This document shows, piece after piece, positions 13,626 to 19,377 of a DNA stretch of 19,377 bases. This DNA is from an uncultured Oscillospiraceae bacterium (GTDB lineage Bacteria > Bacillota > Clostridia > Oscillospirales > Oscillospiraceae): positions 1-19,377 of the forward strand of contig CAAELC010000022.1 of NCBI GenBank assembly GCA_900756715.1. The letters are read 5' to 3'. Below the pieces are notes generated by a model, which did no database searches, was not told where the DNA came from, and saw only the letters and a program-made list of their open reading frames with translations. Position 1 is the first letter of the stretch. Each line of letters begins with the position of its first letter. A program made the translations under genes and the position numbers.

Positions 13626-15806
13626 TCAGGAGGGAGAGAAACCGTCCTCTCCACCGTCAGCGGAAGGGGTATCCTGAGAAGGAGCATCCTCCGAGGGGGT
13701 TTCGCCGGGGGCAGGGGATTCCTGCGGGGCCTCGTCCGACTGAGAGGCGGCGGGCTGGTCAAAGTCCGGCATGGGAACGGGCTGGGAAACGATGTTGATG
13801 TGCTTGGCAGGAGCCTCAATCACATCGGGGACGGAGGGGCGGAACAGCTTGGGCTCCTCCTCCCGGGTGGCGCCGTAGTTATCCACCGTTTCGGGGTCCC
13901 GGCCTTCGATGATGGCCATCATTTCCTGACCGGTGATAGTCTCCTTCTTCAGCAGGTATGCCGCGATTTTGTCCAGCAGTTCCCGGTTTTCCATCAGAAT
14001 CTCCTTGGCCTCCTGATGGCACTGACGGATGATTTTGATGGTTTCCCGGTCGGCAGCGGCATAAGTCTCCTGCGCGCAGGTCATGGAATAGCCGCCGTCC
14101 AGATACTGGCTTTGCACACTGCCGAGAGCCATCATATCAAAGGCATCGCACATACCGAACCGGGCCACCAGATTCCGGGCCATTTCTGTGGCACGCTCGA
14201 TGTCATTGGCGGCACCGGAGGTCATGGTATTGCAGACAATCTCCTCGCTGGAGCGGCCGGCAAGCAATGTGCGGATTTCCGTGAGGATATCCTCGCGGGA
14301 CATGAGGAACTTCTCCTCCTCGGGCAGGTGGAGCGTATAGCCCAGTGCGCCCTGCGTATGGGGCACAATGGTGATTTTGCTGACGGGCTGGGCATTTTTC
14401 TGCTTGGCGGCCACCAGCGCATGGCCTACCTCGTGATAGGCGATGATACGCTTTTCTTCATCGGTAATGACGGTACCCTTCTTTTCCGAGCCTGCGATGA
14501 CCACCTCGAAGGCGGCCAGCAGATCATTCTGATTCACGGCTCTGCGCCCCTTGCGCACAGCCCGCAGAGCGGCCTCATTTACAAGGTTGGCAAGATCTGC
14601 ACCCACGCAGCCTGCTGTGGCCTGGGCGATCTTTTCCAGATTCACATCCTCGGCCAGATGGATGTTCTTGGTGTGGACCTGCAGCGTTGCCAGACGGCCT
14701 GCCAGATTGGGCCGGTCCACGGTAATGCGCCGGTCGAACCGGCCGGGACGCAGCAGCGCCTTATCCAGCACCTCGGGCCGGTTGGTGGCGGCCAGAACGA
14801 TGATGCCCTTGCCGGGGTCGAAGCCGTCCATTTCAGCCAGCAGCTGGTTCAGGGTCTGCTCGCGCTCGTCATTTCCACCGCCAAAACGGCTGTCGCGGGT
14901 TTTGCCGATGGCGTCGATTTCGTCGATAAAGATGATGCAGGGGGCCACCTTGGCGGCCTCTTTAAACAGGTCGCGCACACGGCTGGCACCTACGCCCACG
15001 AACATTTCCACAAAGCCGGAGCCGGAAATGGAGAAGAACGGAACGCCCGCCTCGCCGGCTACGGCCTTGGCAAGCAGAGTTTTGCCGGTGCCGGGAGAAC
15101 CCACCAGCAGCGCGCCGCGGGGCAGCTTTGCGCCGATGGCGGTATATTTGCTGGGGTTGTGAAGAAAGTCGATGATCTCCACCAGCGACTCCTTGGCCTC
15201 GTCCTGACCGGCAACATCCTTGAAGGTGACGCCGGTTTGCTTTTCCATATAGACCTTAGCATTGGACTTGCCCACGCTGCCGATGCCGCCAATGCCGCCG
15301 CTGTTTTTTGACACCAGCCGCATTACCAGCAGGAATACGCCGACCATCAGAATCGTGGGCAGAATATAAGCCACCATGAACTCCAGAATGGGGCTCATCT
15401 GGGCCTGAACGGGGCTGGTGTAGGTAACATTATGCTCCTCCAGCAGAGGCAGGAGACTGGCATCGTTGAGGGCGGTGGTGTACAGGGTCAGCTTGACCTT
15501 GTCCCCCTCGGTATAGGTCTTAGGGGTTTTGCCGCTCTCGTCGGTATAGGTATAGCCCTCTACCGGGGTGACATACAGAACGCCGCTTTTGATCTCCAGC
15601 TCGGACACCTGATCGCTTTGAATCATGTCGATCATGTCGCTGTAGGGGATTTCAAAGCTGGTGGCCTTGTTGGCCACATTACCGGCATAAGCACTGAGAT
15701 AATTGAAAACCACCGTCAGCACCACGGCCCAGGCCAGCAGTGTCAGCACACCGCGAAGATTGCGGTTGTTCTTTCCGTTTTTGTTGTTTTTATTGTTTGA
15801 GCCCAT
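13626..15806 (-). CDS. ftsH: ATP-dependent zinc metalloprotease FtsH
   Basis: This 726-residue membrane AAA+ protease degrades misfolded membrane and regulatory proteins. It has an Asn/Lys-rich N-terminus, TM1 (19-38), an extracytoplasmic domain (40-138) and TM2 (143-166). The AAA module follows: Walker A GSPGTGKT (236-243, Ser237 where Pro is usual), Walker B IIFIDE (291-296) and second region of homology ATNRPEVLDKALLRPGRFDR (340-359). The M41 protease domain carries HEVGH (458-462) and the third zinc ligand Asp535 in SGAANDIERAT. The C-terminal 75 residues are a Pro/Glu/Asp/Ser-rich low-complexity tail ending GEDGFSPS, longer than in model FtsH. The ATG at 15806 is preferred because AAGGAGG stands 5 nt upstream; the in-frame ATG at 15866 overlaps the promoter -10 box. 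Monocistronic. Confidence 0.97.
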   Translation of the reverse strand: MGSNNKNNKNGKNNRNLRGVLTLLAWAVVLTVVFNYLSAYAGNVANKATSFEIPYSDMIDMIQSDQVSELEIKSGVLYVTPVEGYTYTDESGKTPKTYTEGDKVKLTLYTTALNDASLLPLLEEHNVTYTSPVQAQMSPILEFMVAYILPTILMVGVFLLVMRLVSKNSGGIGGIGSVGKSNAKVYMEKQTGVTFKDVAGQDEAKESLVEIIDFLHNPSKYTAIGAKLPRGALLVGSPGTGKTLLAKAVAGEAGVPFFSISGSGFVEMFVGVGASRVRDLFKEAAKVAPCIIFIDEIDAIGKTRDSRFGGGNDEREQTLNQLLAEMDGFDPGKGIIVLAATNRPEVLDKALLRPGRFDRRITVDRPNLAGRLATLQVHTKNIHLAEDVNLEKIAQATAGCVGADLANLVNEAALRAVRKGRRAVNQNDLLAAFEVVIAGSEKKGTVITDEEKRIIAYHEVGHALVAAKQKNAQPVSKITIVPHTQGALGYTLHLPEEEKFLMSREDILTEIRTLLAGRSSEEIVCNTMTSGAANDIERATEMARNLVARFGMCDAFDMMALGSVQSQYLDGGYSMTCAQETYAAADRETIKIIRQCHQEAKEILMENRELLDKIAAYLLKKETITGQEMMAIIEGRDPETVDNYGATREEEPKLFRPSVPDVIEAPAKHINIVSQPVPMPDFDQPAASQSDEAPQESPAPGETPSEDAPSQDTPSADGGEDGFSPS

Positions 15807-15856
15807 GTAGGCCTCCTTCCGTGAGCCGCCTGTGCGGGCACCTTTGATTCCATGGA

Positions 15857-15885
15857 AGTATACCATAGAAAAAAGAAACTCACAA
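15857..15885 (-). promoter_or_regulatory. Extended -10 promoter of ftsH
   Basis: On the minus strand, -35 TTGTGA (15885-15880), 17 bp spacer, -10 TATACT (15862-15857) preceded by TGG (extended -10). It gives a leader of about 45 nt to the ATG at 15806. No CIRCE or CtsR-like box is visible, so heat-shock control is not supported. Confidence 0.75.
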
Positions 15886-15927
15886 GGGAAATGGGATGTT
15901 TTTCTGTAAAATTTCTATGAATGGTGC

Positions 15928-15956
15928 TTTATATCGGCGGCATGGTGTGTTATACT
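15928..15956 (+). promoter_or_regulatory. Extended -10 promoter of the rlmB operon
   Basis: -35 TTTATA (15928-15933, 4 of 6), 17 bp spacer, -10 TATACT (15951-15956) with TG at the extended position (TGTTATACT). Divergent from the ftsH promoter 43 bp away. Confidence 0.75.
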
Positions 15957-15991
15957 GAAAACAACTATTTCGTCTGGAATGAGGATCGGAT

Positions 15992-16768
15992 ATGAAAGAT
16001 ACTGAAAAAAGAAAACCCCTTCCCCAAGCAGAGGCCGATGGCATCATCGAGGGCCGCAATGCGGTGATCGAGGCCCTGCGTTCCGGGGAGGCGATTGATA
16101 AAATTTATCTGGCCAAGGGAGAAACGGACAAGACGCTGGGACATATCGCATCCACCGCACGGGACAAGGGAATCGTGGTGGTGGAGGCGGACCGGCGGAA
16201 GCTGGACGGTATGAGCCGCACCCACGCCCATCAGGGCGTTATTGCGCTGGCAGCCATGCGGGAATATGTGACGGTGGAGTCCATCCTTCAGTCTGCGGCC
16301 GACAGGGGTGAGGCGCCGCTGCTGGTGGTGTGCGATGAGATTTCCGACCCGCACAATCTGGGAGCCATCCTCCGCACGGCGGAATGCGCCGGGGCGCACG
16401 GGGTAATTATTCCCAAACGCCGCTCGGCAGGGCTGACGGCCATTGTGGGGAAGACATCGGCCGGCGCGGTAAGCTATATGCCGGTGGCGCGGGTAGCAAA
16501 CCTGCCCGCCACGCTGAAGGAACTGAAAAAGCAGGGCGTGTGGATTTACGGCACGGCCGCAGAGGGAGATACCTCCCTCTATCAGGCGGACCTGAAAGGC
16601 CCGGCGGCCATTGTCATCGGCTCGGAGGGCAGCGGCATGGGCCGGCTGGTGCGGGAGACCTGCGACTTTCTGGTGAGCATTCCCATGAAGGGGCACATTT
16701 CCTCGCTGAACGCGTCGGCGGCCGCAGCAATCTTACTGTATGAGGCGGTGCGCCGCCGGGGAGAATAA
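15992..16768 (+). CDS. rlmB: 23S rRNA (guanosine-2'-O-)-methyltransferase RlmB (TrmH/SpoU family)
   Basis: The 258-residue protein has an N-terminal RNA-binding substrate domain (18-90, IIEGRNAVIEAL) and a C-terminal SPOUT (trefoil-knot) methyltransferase domain. Motif 1 is DPHNLGAILRTAECAG (119-134, with Asn122 and catalytic Arg128). Motif 2 is IVIGSEGSGM (207-216, Glu212). Motif 3 is IPMKGHISSLNASAAAAILL (230-249). The expected product is 2'-O-methylation of G2251 in the 23S P-loop with SAM as donor; a closely related TrmH-family target cannot be excluded. GAGG lies 7 nt before the ATG. It is the first gene of a two-gene operon; the next ATG is 9 nt past its stop. Confidence 0.93.
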   Translation: MKDTEKRKPLPQAEADGIIEGRNAVIEALRSGEAIDKIYLAKGETDKTLGHIASTARDKGIVVVEADRRKLDGMSRTHAHQGVIALAAMREYVTVESILQSAADRGEAPLLVVCDEISDPHNLGAILRTAECAGAHGVIIPKRRSAGLTAIVGKTSAGAVSYMPVARVANLPATLKELKKQGVWIYGTAAEGDTSLYQADLKGPAAIVIGSEGSGMGRLVRETCDFLVSIPMKGHISSLNASAAAAILLYEAVRRRGE

Positions 16769-16777
16769 CAAAAGACT

Positions 16778-18970
16778 ATGGCAAGACACAGCGACGAAGA
16801 ACTCGGCCGCCTGCTGGAGGACACGGGAGAGCTGCTGCGGGATGTGGAGGTTCAGCCGGGAGAGGAGTTTTCTCTGGACGCCATTCTGGCTGAATACGGC
16901 AGCGCCGCCGGGACAGAACCGCAGGAAAAGCAGGAGCCTGTCCCGGAACCGGAAGCGGAGCCGGGGCTGGAAGAAAATCCGGAATCCGCACCGGAGGATA
17001 AAGCAGAGCCTGCGGCTATGACCGAAGTGGAGCCGGAGGACACTGCTTCTGCACCGGAGGTGCAGGAGCCTGTTTTCGCGCCGGATACAGAGGCGCAGGA
17101 AGCGGCTTCCCCGGCGGAGCCGGCACAGAAGGAGGAAACGGAAAAGATCCCGCTGGAGACAATCATGGATCAGACTGTTTCCCGGGTGCTGGAGCAGGAG
17201 GAGAAGGAACGCCGTCAGGAACAGAAGGCGGAGCGAAGAAAAGAATTTATCGGCCATCTTGGGGCGCTGGCAGGCGGTGCAGTGAAGCAATTGCGCAGGA
17301 AAAGACCGCCTGAGACGAAAAGAGAGGACGGTCCGGCCGCTCAGCGGCAGCGCCAGCCGGAGGTGCCGGTGGATGAGGCGGCCTTAGAGGCAAAGCGGCA
17401 ATACAAGAAAAGCCGGGGCGCACTGGTGCGGACGGCGATTCCCACTGTGCTGCTGGTGGCGGTGACGGCGGGGCAGACGCTTTTGCCGCTGCCGGAAATA
17501 TGGTATGCAAGCAGCCTTCTGCGCTGCGGCGTGATGGGAGGGCTGCTGCTGACGGCGGCGCTGCTGGCCATGCCGCTGTGGCAGGAGCTGGTGCGGGAAC
17601 TGCGCCGGGGACGCATCGGAGCGGGCCTTTCGGCGGCTGCGGTGACGGTGCTGTGTTTGGGCGACTGCGTATGGGGAATGGTATACGGATGCGTACTGCT
17701 GCCCCTTTCGGCGGCTGCGGCACTGGTGATTTTCTGCTGCCTGTGGGGGCAGATGCTGCGCTGGCGGGCAAGGCGGGACAGCTTTCGCCTGGCCGCACAG
17801 GGGGGAATGCCCCCGTGGGTGGTTTGCGGCAGCGAGGCGGGCATATGCAAGCGCCGCGGCACCATGGACGGCTTTTACACCATGACCATGGAGCCGGACC
17901 CGGCCAGCCGGTGGCAGCAGGCTGCAGTGCCGCTGCTGCTGGTGACGGCCAATGTGCTGGCGGGTGTGGTATGCCTGAGCGGCAAGATGCCCCTGCAGCC
18001 TTTGTGGATATGGACGGCGCTGCTGGCGGCTTCCGCGCCGCTGTCACTGCCCTTATCGGGGACGCTGCCTGTGGGCATTTTAAGCAGGCGGCTGTATAAA
18101 AGCGGCTGCGCCGTGGCCGGGTTTGCCGGGGCCAGAAGTATTGCAGATGCCAGACGGCTTGTTGTGACGGATGAAGACCTGTTTCCGGCGGGTACGGTCA
18201 GCCTGAACGGAATCAAGGTATACGGCGAGGAAATCGGCAAGGTGGTGTCCTATGCGGCCACCGTGGCAAACGCTGCCGACAGCCAGGTGCTGCCGCTGCT
18301 GGAGCAGATGCTGACGGCAGAGGGAGGCTCTATGCAGCCGCTGGATGATTTCCGTTGGTATGAGGAGGGCGGCGCCGGCGGCACCATCCGGGGCGAGACG
18401 GTGGTGCTGGGCAGCGCCTACTGCATGAAGCAGCAGAAGGTGCGCCTGCCCAAAGAGCTGAAGCTGAAAACGGGGCTGTTTCTGGCGGTGGACGGACAGC
18501 TGACGGCAATTTTTGCCCTGCGGTATCAGCCATCCCGGAATGTGGAATGGGCGCTGCGGGCACTGCGGCGCAGCCGCATGGTGCCGGTGATGGCGGTGCG
18601 GGGCTGCAATGTGACACCGGGACTTTTGAAGCGAAGCTTTAAAACCGATGCCAAAGCGGTGTATCCCGATGTAAGCACTCGCTTGCAGCTGTGGCAGGAT
18701 ATGGAGCGGGTCAGCCGCCCCAACGCCGTTTTGTACCGGGACGGGCTTGCTCCGCTGGCAGAGGCGGCCATAGGCAGCCGCCGGGCGGTGCGTGCCATTC
18801 GGGCGGCCACGGCGCTGTGCTATCTGGGTGCGCTGGCGGGACTGCTGCTGTGCTATTATCTGACGGGAATCGGAGGCTTTGCCTCACTGACACCGCTGCG
18901 GCTGGTGCTGTTCCAGCTGCTGTGGGCAGTGCCGACGGTGCTTCTGGCAGGACAGGTTAAATATTTCTGA
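16778..18970 (+). CDS. Degenerate P-type ATPase-like membrane protein (pseudoenzyme) with acidic N-terminal region
   Basis: The 730 residues divide in two. Residues 1-210 are cytoplasmic and charged: an amphipathic start with FSLDAILAEY (31-40), a Pro/Glu-rich stretch (46-120), IPLETIMDQT (124-133), a predicted coiled helix (134-158) and a basic segment (171-211). From about 215 it follows P1B-type ATPases: two TM pairs (218-268 and 280-325), a further pair (381-440), P-domain, N-domain, and a last TM pair (676-726). The key motifs are replaced: the CPC-type helix reads APLSLPLSG (420-428); DKTGT reads DEDLF (465-469, Asp465 kept); TGD reads VRGCN (607-611); GDGxND reads YRDGLAPL (653-660). 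The N-domain (GETVVLGSAYCM, 539-550) is recognisable. Ion pumping by the usual phospho-enzyme cycle is therefore unlikely. RBS spacing is long (GGGGAG, 14 nt), so translation may depend on rlmB. A terminator follows. Confidence 0.82.
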   Translation: MARHSDEELGRLLEDTGELLRDVEVQPGEEFSLDAILAEYGSAAGTEPQEKQEPVPEPEAEPGLEENPESAPEDKAEPAAMTEVEPEDTASAPEVQEPVFAPDTEAQEAASPAEPAQKEETEKIPLETIMDQTVSRVLEQEEKERRQEQKAERRKEFIGHLGALAGGAVKQLRRKRPPETKREDGPAAQRQRQPEVPVDEAALEAKRQYKKSRGALVRTAIPTVLLVAVTAGQTLLPLPEIWYASSLLRCGVMGGLLLTAALLAMPLWQELVRELRRGRIGAGLSAAAVTVLCLGDCVWGMVYGCVLLPLSAAAALVIFCCLWGQMLRWRARRDSFRLAAQGGMPPWVVCGSEAGICKRRGTMDGFYTMTMEPDPASRWQQAAVPLLLVTANVLAGVVCLSGKMPLQPLWIWTALLAASAPLSLPLSGTLPVGILSRRLYKSGCAVAGFAGARSIADARRLVVTDEDLFPAGTVSLNGIKVYGEEIGKVVSYAATVANAADSQVLPLLEQMLTAEGGSMQPLDDFRWYEEGGAGGTIRGETVVLGSAYCMKQQKVRLPKELKLKTGLFLAVDGQLTAIFALRYQPSRNVEWALRALRRSRMVPVMAVRGCNVTPGLLKRSFKTDAKAVYPDVSTRLQLWQDMERVSRPNAVLYRDGLAPLAEAAIGSRRAVRAIRAATALCYLGALAGLLLCYYLTGIGGFASLTPLRLVLFQLLWAVPTVLLAGQVKYF

Positions 18971-18974
18971 ACAG

Positions 18975-19016
18975 AACATAGGGCTGCGGAGAAATCTCCG
19001 CAGCCCTATGTTTTTT
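18975..19016 (+). terminator. Intrinsic terminator of the rlmB operon
   Basis: Perfect 17 bp stem AACATAGGGCTGCGGAG (18975-18991) / CTCCGCAGCCCTATGTT (18996-19012) with an AAAT loop and a run of six T (19011-19016), 5 bp after the stop codon. The rest of the gap to 19190 holds AT-rich sequence in which I see no gene. Confidence 0.95.
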
Positions 19017-19190
19017 CAGTGGCTGCTTTCATACATTAAAACGGAAGAAAGAGCGCTTTAGCGATTTTACGCGCTGCATCAAAAACAAGGGACAAAGCAA
19101 GCGGCTGCCGGAAAGGCTGGGAAGGTGGAAAGACATAAAAATGGCGGATATTTTAGGCATAATGCATAAAAATAAGCTGAAATATTGTAG

Positions 19191-19219
19191 TTGTCAGGTG
19201 CAAAAAAATAGTATATACT
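19191..19219 (+). promoter_or_regulatory. Sigma-A promoter of the EF-G-like gene
   Basis: -35 TTGTCA (19191-19196), 17 bp spacer, -10 TATACT (19214-19219). The region upstream (19140-19190) is A/T-rich like an UP element. A leader of about 60 nt follows. Confidence 0.85.
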
Positions 19220-19239
19220 CAATTATATTGATCCATGCA

Positions 19240-19255
19240 CGCGCCGGAAGGCGCG
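19240..19255 (+). other. GNRA-capped hairpin in the EF-G leader
   Basis: CGCGCC (19240-19245) and GGCGCG (19250-19255) pair around a GGAA tetraloop of the GNRA class. It sits in the untranslated leader, 14 nt before AAGGGAG, and has no U-run, so it is not a terminator. It could stabilise the mRNA 5' end or modulate translation. Confidence 0.55.
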
Positions 19256-19285
19256 CCCGCAGCAAACGAAGGGAGAAAACTGTAT

Positions 19286-19377
19286 ATGACTGCCAATGAC
19301 ATTCGCAACATCTGCCTGCTGGGTCACGGTGGCTCCGGCAAGACGACTCTGGCCGAGCAGATGCTCTTCATGACCAA
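19286..19377 (+). CDS. Elongation factor G-like GTPase, N-terminus only
   Basis: The first 30 codons are present before the window ends: MTANDIRNICLLGHGGSGKT followed by TLAEQMLFMT. The P-loop GHGGSGKT (about 13-20) matches EF-G-family translational GTPases of the paralogous type (IRNxxLxGHGGSGKT). The main EF-G reads AHIDAGKTTTTE instead, so I call this an EF-G paralog rather than canonical fusA. AAGGGAG (19269-19275) lies 10 nt before the ATG. The gene has its own promoter and a structured leader. The 3' part is outside the window. Confidence 0.85.
   Translation, partial: MTANDIRNICLLGHGGSGKTTLAEQMLFMT

Noticed and set aside
13800..15311. 503-codon open frame on the plus strand opposite ftsH
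   Set aside because: Antisense shadow of the AAA and protease domains with no initiation signals.
16778..18970. Annotation as a heavy-metal P-type ATPase
   Set aside because: No DKTGT, TGD, GDGxND or CPC motif, so the enzymatic cycle cannot run in the known way.
1..19377. CRISPR array, IS element, prophage or integrative element signatures, including use of the tRNA-Ser as an attachment site
   Set aside because: No regular spaced repeats, transposase, integrase or phage genes were found. The 3' end of the tRNA lies outside the window, so an attachment site there cannot be judged.

Overview
The window reads as chromosomal DNA from a GC-rich, Gram-positive gut-type Clostridia, most likely Oscillospiraceae (the Flavonifractor/Intestinimonas/Oscillibacter neighbourhood). 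This is inferred from strong AGGAGG-type ribosome binding sites, sigma-A promoters with 16-17 bp spacers, clostridial gene types (YgiQ radical SAM, M20C dipeptidase, EF-G paralog, a dockerin-bearing cell-wall hydrolase) and heavy use of G/C-ending codons. I see no phage, IS, CRISPR or plasmid signature. It looks like core chromosome carrying several lineage-specific proteins.

Layout. (1) 1-423: a tRNA-Ser(GGA), cut by the window edge, with its own strong promoter, and a 58-residue membrane peptide gene, both on the minus strand. (2) 490-5570: a plus-strand operon with one promoter and one hairpin terminator. It encodes a catalytically degenerate OMP-decarboxylase homologue, a histidine phosphatase-GNAT fusion, a YgiQ-type radical SAM protein and a Na+/Ca2+-type antiporter. 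(3) 5632-6820: prfB on the minus strand, without the usual programmed frameshift. (4) 6899-10471: a two-gene surface operon. The first gene is a secreted SH3/glucosaminidase-like wall hydrolase ending in a dockerin. The second is a membrane protein with a cohesin-like domain, a Ser/Gly linker, a cadherin-like domain, one transmembrane helix and a cytoplasmic tail. (5) 10616-11964: a MarR-type regulator and a TauE/SafE exporter. (6) 11994-13568: an M20C aminoacyl-histidine dipeptidase. (7) 13626-15885: ftsH on the minus strand. (8) 15928-19016: rlmB and a large membrane protein that aligns by eye to P1B-type ATPases but has lost every catalytic motif. (9) 19191-end: promoter, leader hairpin and first 30 codons of an EF-G-like GTPase.

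The most interesting content is three proteins and a motif. The dockerin hydrolase and membrane cohesin-like pair could be a private system for tethering a cell-wall enzyme. The P-type ATPase pseudoenzyme has a long acidic cytoplasmic N-terminus. The OMP-decarboxylase pseudoenzyme heads its operon. A short motif of the form (P/S/T)-L-(D/E)-x-(I/L)-(L/M) occurs twice in the cytoplasmic tail of the cohesin-like protein and twice in the pseudo-ATPase, which may link the two membrane proteins. All functional statements rest on reading the sequence by eye and on family knowledge; no search was run.
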